NCBI RefSeq assembly: GCF_001597745.1 | Contig: NZ_LUHJ01000074.1 | Span: 1 to 51,059, forward strand | Length of the DNA: 51,059 bases | From: Anabaena sp. 4-3 | GTDB taxonomy: Bacteria; Cyanobacteriota; Cyanobacteriia; Cyanobacteriales; Nostocaceae | Direction: 5' to 3' | Shown: positions 26,081 to 33,674 of the stretch, piece by piece | Layout: each line of letters opens with the position of its first letter | Position numbering within the stretch: position 1 is the first letter of the stretch | Program-made: the position numbers and the translations under genes | Notes under the pieces: model-generated | The model's database searches: none | Told to the model about the DNA's origin: nothing | The model's input: only the letters and a program-made list of their open reading frames with translations

Positions 26081-26947
26081 ATGAAAGACTTAAACGAAAT
26101 ACTGGCGATCGCCCGCGCCGTTGGTTGGGGAGCCGCAGACATCTTACAATCTTATTATCACGGCACGGCTACCGACTCTAACCTGAAAGTCGAATATCAA
26201 CAAAATGAACCCGTCACCGTTGCTGATGTAGCTGTCAGTCAATACATCCTCGAACAACTACAAACCGCCTTGGGTGACAAAGATTTTGCTTACATCAGCG
26301 AAGAAACCTATAAAAATCAACTCAATCAAAATCCAGAGTCTACACCTGATTGGGTCTGGATTATCGACCCTCTCGACGGTACTCGTGATTTTATTGACAA
26401 AACCGGGGACTATGCAGTTCACATCGCCTTAGTCAAAGACCATAGACCAATTTTAGCAGTAGTCGCCGTACCAGAACAACAGAAATTATATTACGCTACC
26501 AAAGGCGGCGGCACATTTGTCGAAACCCGCAATGGTGTTACTCAAATCCAACTACCTAGTCAAAACACTAAACCTATAGAAGATTTAACTATCGTTGTCA
26601 GTCGCTCTCACCGTAATGACAGATTAAATTATTTATTACAAAATTTACCTTTTGGCAATCATAAACCCGTTGGTAGCGTCGGTTGTAAAATTGCCACAAT
26701 TCTGGAACAACAAGCCGACGTTTACATTTCGATTTCTGGCAAATCTGCCCCTAAAGATTGGGATATAGCAGCACCGGAACTAATTTTAACAGAAGCCGGT
26801 GGTAAATTCACCCATTGTAATGGAAATTTCTTAAAATACAACACTGGCGACATCAGTCAATGGGGAGATTTATTAGCTAGTAACGGTCAATATCATGAGA
26901 TTTTATGTCAGGAAGCCGCCAGAATATTAGCTCAGTTGGGGGAATAA
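26081..26947 (+). CDS. cysQ: 3'(2'),5'-bisphosphate nucleotidase / inositol-monophosphatase family (CysQ-like)
   Basis: Lithium-sensitive Mg-dependent phosphatase fold: metal site in YISEET (Glu), IIDPLDGTRDFI (Asp pair) and KDWDIAAPELILTEAGG. The family hydrolyses PAP/PAPS byproducts of sulfate assimilation or inositol phosphates. PAP phosphatase activity is favoured by the DPLDGTRDFI form, but this is inference. It follows the PfkB kinase with only two bases between, with GGAG in front of the ATG. Confidence 0.85.
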   Translation: MKDLNEILAIARAVGWGAADILQSYYHGTATDSNLKVEYQQNEPVTVADVAVSQYILEQLQTALGDKDFAYISEETYKNQLNQNPESTPDWVWIIDPLDGTRDFIDKTGDYAVHIALVKDHRPILAVVAVPEQQKLYYATKGGGTFVETRNGVTQIQLPSQNTKPIEDLTIVVSRSHRNDRLNYLLQNLPFGNHKPVGSVGCKIATILEQQADVYISISGKSAPKDWDIAAPELILTEAGGKFTHCNGNFLKYNTGDISQWGDLLASNGQYHEILCQEAARILAQLGE

Positions 26948-27102
26948 TTAAAATTTTATGAATTTGTGTGTTAACAAACAGTCCTAAAAATTTTGTCCCA
27001 AGAAGCTAGTCCTTCACAGCTAAGATCGAATCACTGTGTTATGCTGGTAGATATCAGAATTATTTTCGGTTGAGTTACTTCTTTTGGTTTCTAAAAAGCG
27101 TC

Positions 27103-27141
27103 TCTCCGAATTTAACTCTCTACATTTGCTCAATTCGGAGA
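27103..27141 (+). promoter_or_regulatory. Leader hairpin burying the Shine-Dalgarno of the RNA-binding protein gene
   Basis: A perfect 10-bp inverted repeat (TCTCCGAATT at 27103-27112, AATTCGGAGA at 27132-27141) with a 19-base loop. The right arm contains the GGAG that serves the ATG at 27148. In the folded RNA the ribosome site would be paired, which fits temperature- or protein-dependent control. The fold is a prediction by eye. Confidence 0.65.
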
Positions 27142-27147
27142 CATTAT

Positions 27148-27459
27148 ATGTCAATTTACATCGGTAACTTGTCCTATCAAGTTACAGAGGAAGACCTGAA
27201 GCTTGCTTTCGCAGAATATGGGAAAGTAAACAGCGTTCAGCTACCCACTGACCGTGAAACAGGCCGTCCTCGTGGGTTTGCCTTTGTCGTAATGGAAACA
27301 GAAGCCCAAGAAACTGCTGCTATTGAAGCACTGGATGGTGCTGAATGGATGGGGCGGGATCTGAAGGTAAACAAGGCTAAACCCCGTGAAGAAAGAACTT
27401 CTTCTCGTGGTGGTGGTGGTGGTGGTTGGGGTAATAACAATCGCGGCCGACGCTACTAA
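27148..27459 (+). CDS. RRM-type glycine-rich RNA-binding protein (cyanobacterial Rbp)
   Basis: One RNA recognition motif: RNP2 IYIGNL at residues 3-8 and RNP1 RGFAFVVM at about 47-54, followed by a short Gly/Arg tail (SSRGGGGGGWGNNNRGRRY). Cyanobacterial Rbp proteins of this build bind RNA and many are cold-induced; their leaders are known to take part in cold control. ATG 27148 fits the family start (MSIYIGNLSYQVTEEDL); the longer frame from 27070 lies in the leader. Followed by a terminator-like hairpin and rpsU, a conserved pairing in Anabaena. Confidence 0.92.
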   Translation: MSIYIGNLSYQVTEEDLKLAFAEYGKVNSVQLPTDRETGRPRGFAFVVMETEAQETAAIEALDGAEWMGRDLKVNKAKPREERTSSRGGGGGGWGNNNRGRRY

Positions 27460-27488
27460 AAGTTTTTAGAAAACAAACTCCAGAGTCT

Positions 27489-27533
27489 CCAGCAGATAAA
27501 GCTAAAAGCTCGACTCTGCTGGAATATTTTTTT
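27489..27533 (+). terminator. Terminator/attenuator between rbp and rpsU
   Basis: Stem of 8-9 bp (CCAGCAGA at 27489-27496, TCTGCTGG at 27515-27522) with an internal AGCT pair, followed by AATA and seven T. It would end part of the rbp transcripts before rpsU. Confidence 0.7.
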
Positions 27534-27573
27534 CCAGGTTTCCACTATTCATTCACATAAAGGAGGAATGAGT

Positions 27574-27798
27574 ATGACACAAGTAGTTTTAGGAGAGAAT
27601 GAAGGGATTGAATCAGCGTTAAGGAGATTTAAACGGGAAGTTGCCAAAGCGGGAATTTTCCAAGATATGCGGAAAAAACGCCACTTTGAGACACCGCTAG
27701 AAAAAGAAAAGCGGAAAGCAGTTGCGAGGCATAAGCAAAATCATAGAAGTCGCTCTTACTACAGACAAACTGCCAATAATTCCACCAGCAACAAATAG
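27574..27798 (+). CDS. rpsU: 30S ribosomal protein S21
   Basis: Short basic ribosomal protein: [59 protein letters not shown]. Two ATGs are in frame (27568 and 27574). The AGGAGG at 27561-27566 is one base from the first and seven from the second, so the second is the start. 74 residues, with the basic C-terminal tail longer than in E. coli. Downstream of the RRM gene, as in other Anabaena rbp loci. Confidence 0.94.
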   Translation: MTQVVLGENEGIESALRRFKREVAKAGIFQDMRKKRHFETPLEKEKRKAVARHKQNHRSRSYYRQTANNSTSNK

Positions 27799-27809
27799 CT
27801 AGACTTTTA

Positions 27810-27857
27810 GATCCCCGACTTCTTTGAGAAGTCGGGGATCTGGGTATTACTTTTTTT
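27810..27857 (+). terminator. Dispersed palindrome with T-tract, copy 2 (rpsU terminator)
   Basis: A 14-bp stem (GATCCCCGACTTCT / AGAAGTCGGGGATC) with loop TTG, then TGGGTATTAC and seven T. Nearly the same composite as 16298-16347, including the GTATTA spacer and T-run. It begins 12 bases after the rpsU stop and is well placed as its terminator. Confidence 0.8.
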
Positions 27858-27949
27858 CAAGTTGACTTACTTATTAACTATATTACTATAGATACTAAAA
27901 GATTTGTAGAAACGTGGGATCTGCAATCTTTTTATTTGGGTTTAAAAAA

Positions 27950-28732
27950 ATGCTGCGTGTTTATCATCTATTAATCGGTGCGGTTTTATTAGTTGTAGTC
28001 CCCATAGGAACTAGATTTGTATTACCCCAATCGTCTCAAAAGCCAGAAACACCATCTAATAATCTAGTATCACCGACAGCCACGCCTACGTCTGCCAGCA
28101 ATTCCCCAACTGATTCCAGCGTCAACACTGAAAATATTTGGCTGACAGTGTTGGGTAAGACTGCATCCCCTGATGGTTGGCAAGTTTTACCCTGTCAAGA
28201 TAACGCTTCTTTGTTGTGTGTTTCGGCAAATGGTAAACCTGTGGGAACTGTGAAACTAGAAGTTTACCCAGTTAAAGATAATCCAGATTTTCAAAAGCAT
28301 TTAACAGCAGTTGGTATTCCTTTCGGGTCTCCTGCAAATAACCAAAATAATGAGTACCAAAATCAGGTAAGCAAAGCTTTAGAAGCTTGGGTGACAGATT
28401 TTTATGCTACTGTTGCTAACAAAGGTAAAGCCAACAATGCTAATAAAGTTATTGTTTCTACTTATCCACCGCAACAGATAACAATTGGTAAACTACCGGG
28501 TATCCGCTCTGGTTATTTAAAAATTAAACCGGAGGGGGGAGTAGAAGAGCAGCAGATTAGCCATGTTACTTATGATGGTACCACACTATACGTGATGAGT
28601 ACAAGTTTTGCTCCGGGTGCGGTGCGGGGTAGCTTTGAAAACCTGGAAAGTTTGGCGATTTTTCAACCTTATTTAGATGCGATCGCTGCTAATTTAAACT
28701 TACCTGTGCAGAATTCCGAGAGGAAGCCCTAG
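27950..28732 (+). CDS. Membrane-anchored or secreted protein, unknown function
   Basis: 260 residues: N-terminal hydrophobic segment (LLIGAVLLVVVPIGTRFVL, about 6-24) acting as anchor or uncleaved signal, a Ser/Thr/Pro/Asn-rich linker (25-65), then a compact domain with two cysteines (LPCQDNASLLCVS) and the conserved-looking KLPGIRSGYLKIKPEGG and YDGTTLYVMSTSF. No family recognised with certainty; typical of cyanobacterial periplasmic hypothetical proteins. A GTG twelve codons upstream (27914) is possible; ATG 27950 gives a normal signal. Followed by a 66-bp palindromic repeat. Confidence 0.65.
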   Translation: MLRVYHLLIGAVLLVVVPIGTRFVLPQSSQKPETPSNNLVSPTATPTSASNSPTDSSVNTENIWLTVLGKTASPDGWQVLPCQDNASLLCVSANGKPVGTVKLEVYPVKDNPDFQKHLTAVGIPFGSPANNQNNEYQNQVSKALEAWVTDFYATVANKGKANNANKVIVSTYPPQQITIGKLPGIRSGYLKIKPEGGVEEQQISHVTYDGTTLYVMSTSFAPGAVRGSFENLESLAIFQPYLDAIAANLNLPVQNSERKP

Positions 28733-28738
28733 TCTGAT

Positions 28739-28804
28739 GTAGGGTGCGTCAGAGTAGATAATTCCTTAACAATCAACAGATTTTTGACATCTGACGCACC
28801 CTAC
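28739..28804. repeat. 66-bp palindromic element (GTAGGGTGCGTCAG family), copy 1
   Basis: Perfect 14-bp inverted arms GTAGGGTGCGTCAG and CTGACGCACCCTAC around a 38-base interior. The interior is similar to that of copy 2 (GATAATT.. and CAGATTTT..ACAT). It lies between the stops of two convergent genes. Confidence 0.85.
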
Positions 28805-28823
28805 GAAAATTTTCGGTATTGAC

Positions 28824-29711
28824 TTAAATCTCAGCTACAGCGCGTTCAATTAAACGCCGGGCGAGGGTTTGTGTTCCTGTGTGTTCGTAGTAATTAGTGG
28901 CGACATCTAAAAATGCTGCGAGGTAGTCTAACTTATCATCAGCAATTTCCATAAAGCCTTGCAAGTGACTAACAACGCTTTGAGGATTTAAATTATTGCC
29001 GATAACAACACCACTCATCCAACCTTTAACAGCATCAAAACTTTCGCCTATGAAATTAAGTTTACTCCCAGCACTATTACCTGGAATTGCATCTTGCATG
29101 GTTTGGAAAGTGGAATTTTGCTGCAATTCTTGAGGATTCATCTGATTCAACATAGACAAAGCTTTATTGATGAAATCAGGCCCCAAAGGTATCAAACCAT
29201 CAACACAAACTAATGCTACCATGCGAATTAGTGATTCACCGCTATACTCGCCTAGAGAAGCGACAAAATCACCAATGCTATCGCCAGGAATACCGTTAAT
29301 TTGGCAGAAAGCGACTAATTCAGCTACTACTTTCAGGCATAAATCGATAGTTTGGGCTTTGTCTGCTTTCGGAGTTACTGAGTTTAAAAACCCCAAAAGT
29401 GGGATTTTTTCCCCAATTTTGTTAGCTAAAGCGGCTGCACCTAAAACTTTATCTGTACCGTCAACGGTTTGATACAGCCACATTGCTCTTTGATAGCCTT
29501 GGGATTTATCATTATAAAGATAAATTGCCCGTTCACCAATCTGCTGAATTAAGGCTTCATCAGTTTCACCTGTGACAGTTTTAATCGTATTCACAAAGCC
29601 GACAGTATTTTGCCATTCACCAGGAGCAACAAAATCTAAGGCGTTTAACAGCGAAACAGTCAAGCTGCTAGTTGGGAGTTGATCAACTAACTCAAAAATG
29701 GGTTTACTCAC
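28824..29711 (-). CDS. Conserved-type helical protein, unknown function
   Basis: 295 residues, mostly alpha-helical, no signal peptide and no membrane helix. Blocks such as ALDFVAPGEWQNTVGFVNTIKTVTGE, GERAIYLYNDKSQGYQRAMWLYQTVD and EIADDKLDYLAAFLDVATNYYEHTG do not match a family I know. The start is GTG 29711, with AGGAG six bases before it. It follows the lipoprotein gene by 25 bp on the same strand and is probably co-transcribed with it. Confidence 0.65.
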   Translation of the reverse strand: MSKPIFELVDQLPTSSLTVSLLNALDFVAPGEWQNTVGFVNTIKTVTGETDEALIQQIGERAIYLYNDKSQGYQRAMWLYQTVDGTDKVLGAAALANKIGEKIPLLGFLNSVTPKADKAQTIDLCLKVVAELVAFCQINGIPGDSIGDFVASLGEYSGESLIRMVALVCVDGLIPLGPDFINKALSMLNQMNPQELQQNSTFQTMQDAIPGNSAGSKLNFIGESFDAVKGWMSGVVIGNNLNPQSVVSHLQGFMEIADDKLDYLAAFLDVATNYYEHTGTQTLARRLIERAVAEI

Positions 29712-29736
29712 AATTGTCTCCTAATGTTAGATGTTG

Positions 29737-30246
29737 TTATTGCAGTTTAGCTAGGTCATCAAGATCAAACTTTTCTATCCAATCGGCGCGATCGCTTGCT
29801 GTAAATGACGGTGAACGAGATAATACTTTTACCTGATATTTGCCGACTAAAACCGCAGTTTGGGTATTACCTACTTCTACCGCCGGATAATCTGCGATTT
29901 TTTCGGTACTATTGGAAAATTTCGCAGCTGCTCCCGGTGTGCTGGTGGTGTCAGAAATAGATAACATCGCCACTTCTTTACCGTCTTTTTTTAACTTCGC
30001 TTCCGCAAAGCCTTTCTTTTCTTGGGTAAATACTCGCTGATAACCATCTTCTTCACTGGGGAAGAATTTATTGAACTCACTCCCCTGAGTAGCATTTTTA
30101 GCAACTGCTTGTCCGGTTTTTTGACGGCTACTTTCTTGTTGTACCTGATCAAAACGCCCTGGTGCTTTGGGAGTACAAGCTGTTGTCAGTAATAAAACTG
30201 ACAGCAAAACAGCCGCGAACATCCTACGTGTACGAGGAACTATCAT
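29737..30246 (-). CDS. Putative lipoprotein, unknown function
   Basis: 169 residues. The signal peptide (MIVPRTRRMFAAVLLSVLLLTTAC) ends in a lipobox LTTAC, giving Cys24 as the lipidated residue. The mature protein is charged, with repeats of short beta strands (FTQEKKGFAEAKLKKDGKEVAMLSISDT). AAGGAG lies nine bases before the ATG. First gene of a two-gene unit with 28824-29711. Family not recognised. Confidence 0.7.
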   Translation of the reverse strand: MIVPRTRRMFAAVLLSVLLLTTACTPKAPGRFDQVQQESSRQKTGQAVAKNATQGSEFNKFFPSEEDGYQRVFTQEKKGFAEAKLKKDGKEVAMLSISDTTSTPGAAAKFSNSTEKIADYPAVEVGNTQTAVLVGKYQVKVLSRSPSFTASDRADWIEKFDLDDLAKLQ

Positions 30247-30335
30247 CTTTAGCTTCTCCTTATGGTTGAGCTTTGAGGCAATTATCTGTGTTGCTGTTGG
30301 GTTATAGCCAAAAAATTTACTTTTTGATAATTATC

Positions 30336-30983
30336 TCAGGGTTTGCGGTAGGCGATCGCTGCATAAAAGGGATCTCCCCCAGGCGCGCCTAACCACTGTA
30401 AAAAATTCGGTAATGTGGACTTCTTGACAATAATTTCTGGTGGCGTAAATCCCGGTACTGACGCAAAATAGCGTTTGACTAACTCCACTCGCCCTAATTC
30501 AGACGTATCTCGCCAAGCTTGTATTGCTTTTTGGAAAAACATCCGGTTAGAAAAGCTGATAATTACCACCCCACCCGGTTTGAGTATGCGGTGAATTTCT
30601 GAAAAGATAGCTTCTGGATATTGCAAATATTGTACAGATACACAATTAATCACCGCATCAAAATCTTGATCTGGTAGCGGTAAAGCCGGATTTTCGTTGA
30701 GATTCTGCACAAAGTAATGATTTAACCGGGGATTCCGTCCTAATTCCTCCGCATTAAGTCCATGTCCTTCAATATGAGAAAACTGGATTTCTTCCGGTAG
30801 ATGAGACACCCAACTGCTCATCATATCTAGTATACGGCTGTTGGGTTGCAGTCGTTCCCTGTATAAATCCGTTAGCTGTTGGATAAAACCTTCATCAACA
30901 TGGGTGACGAAGCGGGGATAAGCATAAAACAGCTGATCATCAGTGTCATCTAATTTTAAACGTTGATCTGGTCTAAGCAACAT
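30336..30983 (-). CDS. Class I SAM-dependent methyltransferase
   Basis: 215 residues. The Rossmann-type methyltransferase fold is shown by NSRILDMMSSWVSHLP (degenerate motif I), DQDFDAVINCVSVQYLQYPEAIFSEIHRILKPGGVVIISFSNRMF (motifs II-III). It belongs with the Methyltransf_11-like group, but the glycine-rich loop is replaced by DMMSSW, so SAM binding should be regarded as likely but atypical. Substrate unknown. Divergent from the glycosyltransferase gene, with 109 bp between starts. Confidence 0.8.
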   Translation of the reverse strand: MLLRPDQRLKLDDTDDQLFYAYPRFVTHVDEGFIQQLTDLYRERLQPNSRILDMMSSWVSHLPEEIQFSHIEGHGLNAEELGRNPRLNHYFVQNLNENPALPLPDQDFDAVINCVSVQYLQYPEAIFSEIHRILKPGGVVIISFSNRMFFQKAIQAWRDTSELGRVELVKRYFASVPGFTPPEIIVKKSTLPNFLQWLGAPGGDPFYAAIAYRKP

Positions 30984-31092
30984 ACTGAAAAACTTTTTCG
31001 CTAAAATTGTGCAACTTCAGATATTCTTTTAAACAAGTTCTCTTTAACATATTTTAACAGTTACTTACTCAAGCAAATTTACCCAGGATTTC

Positions 31093-32718
31093 ATGTTGTA
31101 TAGAATACAATCCTTGCCACCTGTTTGGCGGGAAATCAGTAAATCAGCAATATTCCCTTATCTGAGTTTGCTAGTTTGGACTATCCCCTTATTGCTATTC
31201 AACTCTGGCGAAAATAGCGTCATGGCTCATGATGAAGGGCTTTATGCTTGGAGAGCGCGCCAGATGTTTGATTCTGGCGACTGGATAGCACCTTGGGGTA
31301 ATGCTCATCATAAAACCCCTGGTTTTTACTGGTTAATTGCTGCTTTTTATAAGTTATTAGGAATCAGCGAATTTAGTACAAGATTACCTAATATGATTCT
31401 GGGTGTTTTTTGCCTGTTATTAACTTATGAAATCGGCAGAATTATTTTAAATAAAAAGTTAGCTTTGTTAGCTGGGTTGATTTTAAGTGTAGAATTTCTC
31501 TGGTTACAATACTGTCGGTTAGGTACTCCTGATGTACCAATGATTTTTTTGGTACTTTTGGCGATTTATGCCTTGATACAATCAGAATTACAGCCGCAAT
31601 ATCGATATATTTTAGGTTTGATTGCTGGTTTAAGTTTCGGTTTAGGCTTTTTGATGAGAAGCTTTATGATTGTTTTACCTACTGTCGCTTTATTACCTTA
31701 TTTAGTGGGTGAACATCGTCGCCATCGTCATTTGACTAACCCGTTTTTATATTTCGGTTTACTTGTCGGTTTCATGCCGACATTGATGTGGTTATGGTTT
31801 AATTGGCAACGCTACGGTAATAATAGTATAGCGGCTTTGTCTGGTTTTGTTGTCGATTTAGGCTCTAAAGAGCGTGCTGGCAATGGGATTATATTTTATC
31901 TGTGGAATGTACCTTTAAAAGCTTTTCCTTGGGTATTTTTTAGCCTGTTAGGATTATTTTTAGTTATCCGTCGCCCAATTCCTCGCTATCAATTAATACT
32001 GGTGGGTTTTCCAGTGGTTTTATTTATTGAATTAAGTATTTTTTCCACTCGTTTATCTCATTATAGTCTTGCGCTATATCCGTTTATCGCTTTATTAGCG
32101 GCGATAGGTTTAGACTGGTTAAGCAAAATTTATCAGATGGGATATGTGAACAAAAAAACCATTTTAAACAAGGGAAATCTGCCGCGAATTCTCAGTTATG
32201 CTGGCGGTGGATTAGGGATTTTATTTTTGTTAGCAGCAATAGGTGTGTTTGTGTGGGGCGATCGCCAATACGCCACCCTCGGTTTAATTGTAGGATTAAG
32301 TTGGTTAATTCTACCTCTAGTCTGGATTAGCCGTTACCATTTTGGTTGTCAGTTTCTCACGGCTGGTTATTGGATAGCTGGTTGGTTGCTTCCCTGTTGG
32401 TTAGCATTAGCGGTGGTTGGTAGCTGGGGTTTGTTGAGTGATTATAACCCTGCTTACAGAACTTTTTTACAAAAACCTGCGATCGCCTCTATTTTACAAA
32501 CCCACCCCATTCATTCTGTGCAGTTGGGCGGTAAAAACGCTGTGTTACTTCGATTTTACACCCCCATTCACGGACAAAAAGTAGAAACCATTAGCCAACT
32601 ACCAGCCTCTAGCTATGCTTGGGTGTATAAACCATCATCCTCGGAATCATCCCCACCTATTCGCGTTATCGGTGCAATTCAAGACTACAAATTAATTCAA
32701 ATTTTACCTAGGGAATAG
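31093..32718 (+). CDS. GT39-like membrane glycosyltransferase (ArnT/PMT family)
   Basis: 541 residues with about 11 to 13 transmembrane segments. The first loop MAHDEGLYAWRARQMFDSGDWIAPWGNAHHKTPGFYWLIAAFYKLLG carries the Asp-Glu of the GT-C catalytic site, as in ArnT and dolichyl-phosphate mannosyltransferases. It should transfer a sugar from a polyprenyl-phosphate donor to a cell-envelope acceptor. The C-terminal soluble tail is short. ATG 31093 with AGGA upstream. Downstream come TTCAAAA repeats and then the MarR gene. Confidence 0.86.
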   Translation: MLYRIQSLPPVWREISKSAIFPYLSLLVWTIPLLLFNSGENSVMAHDEGLYAWRARQMFDSGDWIAPWGNAHHKTPGFYWLIAAFYKLLGISEFSTRLPNMILGVFCLLLTYEIGRIILNKKLALLAGLILSVEFLWLQYCRLGTPDVPMIFLVLLAIYALIQSELQPQYRYILGLIAGLSFGLGFLMRSFMIVLPTVALLPYLVGEHRRHRHLTNPFLYFGLLVGFMPTLMWLWFNWQRYGNNSIAALSGFVVDLGSKERAGNGIIFYLWNVPLKAFPWVFFSLLGLFLVIRRPIPRYQLILVGFPVVLFIELSIFSTRLSHYSLALYPFIALLAAIGLDWLSKIYQMGYVNKKTILNKGNLPRILSYAGGGLGILFLLAAIGVFVWGDRQYATLGLIVGLSWLILPLVWISRYHFGCQFLTAGYWIAGWLLPCWLALAVVGSWGLLSDYNPAYRTFLQKPAIASILQTHPIHSVQLGGKNAVLLRFYTPIHGQKVETISQLPASSYAWVYKPSSSESSPPIRVIGAIQDYKLIQILPRE

Positions 32719-32732
32719 GGACTGGGGACACA

Positions 32733-32767
32733 TCAATTCAAAATTCAAAATTCAAAATTCAAAAATT
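32733..32767. repeat. TTCAAAA heptamer array
   Basis: Four to five units of ATTCAAA/TTCAAAA after the glycosyltransferase stop; complement of the TTTTGAA array at 25180-25206. Confidence 0.85.
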
Positions 32768-32865
32768 TTTGGGCATTGGGATCAAATCTTCTCTGCCCTG
32801 TGCGCCTCTGCTCCTTCTCTATTCCTGTCCTAACAAATATGATCAGTGTTCAATCGGACATGATC

Positions 32866-32913
32866 AGGACTTACGCAATAATCAGCTTTTCGTCCAGATG
32901 TTCCGTAAGTCCT
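32866..32913. repeat. Palindromic element AGGACTTACG...CGTAAGTCCT
   Basis: Perfect 10-bp arms with a 28-base interior. It is preceded by a GGACATGAT motif that is also present near 48833-48841. It lies about 60 bp before the MarR gene. A half arm (AGGACTTAC) recurs at about 41285. Confidence 0.7.
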
Positions 32914-32944
32914 AACATTGCCAAAAATATTAAATCAACTTATG

Positions 32945-32967
32945 ATAATATTACGTACACTAAGTAA
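32945..32967. promoter_or_regulatory. Putative MarR operator, copy 1
   Basis: A 23-bp motif (core ATATTACGTA then ACTAA) ending eight bases before the chosen marR ATG. 21 of 23 bases match 33497-33519, which precedes the MFS gene. Two copies, one before each gene of a regulator-exporter pair, is what a MarR autoregulated operon shows. Confidence 0.55.
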
Positions 32968-32974
32968 TCAGCCA

Positions 32975-33442
32975 ATGATTGCTCAACCCGATGATGCTCC
33001 TAATTCTGAATCATGGCGGCAAAACCTCGCCCCTTACAATTTAGGCTACAGAATCAAATTACTTTCACAATTGCTTACCCGCAAGTTTACGGATAGATTA
33101 GAACCCTTTGGATTAACGCCATTTCATTGGTTAGTTCTATGCTGTTTATGGCAAGAAGACGGTTTACCTACATCCAGCATTGGGGAGAAACTCCAACAAG
33201 TTGGCGGTACACTCACGGGTGTATTAGATCGGATGGAAGAACGGGGTTTAGTGCGTCGAGAACGAGATTTAAGCGATCGCCGTATCTGGCGAATCTGGTT
33301 AACTGATGCAGGTAAGGAATTAGAAACAATTTTACCACCAATTGCCGCCGAGTTGCGTGAGGAAGCAATGCAGGGAATTGCTGGGGCGGAACGTGAACTA
33401 TTTTCTCAGATTTTAAATCGGGCGATCGCTAATCTTTCTTAG
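32975..33442 (+). CDS. MarR family transcriptional regulator
   Basis: Winged helix-turn-helix repressor, 155 residues. Helices LSQLLTRKFTDRLEPFGLTPFHWLVLCCLWQEDGLPTSSIGEKLQQVGGTLTGVLDRMEERGLVRRERDLSDRRIWRIWLTDAG contain the recognition helix and the DxRxxRxxLT wing typical of MarR. Such proteins release DNA on binding small lipophilic or phenolic ligands. Earlier frames begin at TTG 32918 or ATG 32942, but those would include the putative operator in the coding region, so I chose ATG 32975. The MFS exporter gene follows on the same strand. Confidence 0.88.
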   Translation: MIAQPDDAPNSESWRQNLAPYNLGYRIKLLSQLLTRKFTDRLEPFGLTPFHWLVLCCLWQEDGLPTSSIGEKLQQVGGTLTGVLDRMEERGLVRRERDLSDRRIWRIWLTDAGKELETILPPIAAELREEAMQGIAGAERELFSQILNRAIANLS

Positions 33443-33496
33443 GTATTTTGACTTAATCATCCTCTTGGGTGAAGTCATCTCAGGTTTAATGACTGG

Positions 33497-33519
33497 ATAA
33501 TATTACGTATACTAAATAA
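33497..33519. promoter_or_regulatory. Putative MarR operator, copy 2
   Basis: Second copy of the 23-bp motif, about 155 bp upstream of the MFS start and 55 bp after the marR stop. Differs from copy 1 at two positions. Confidence 0.5.
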
Positions 33520-33674
33520 ATGTGGAAAAAATGATAGTCAATGAAAATTAAGCAGTTTAATTATTTAATACTTTATCACTCAGAATACACCCCACGAGTT
33601 AGATAAAAAAATATCTGTGGGCGTTAGTGTTGAACTGAGGTAATTCAGTTGTTATTTATCAGTCAAAATAATTC

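Noticed and set aside
32776-32967. 63-aa frame before marR
   Set aside because: It lies across a palindromic repeat and the putative operator, with no ribosome site or family features.
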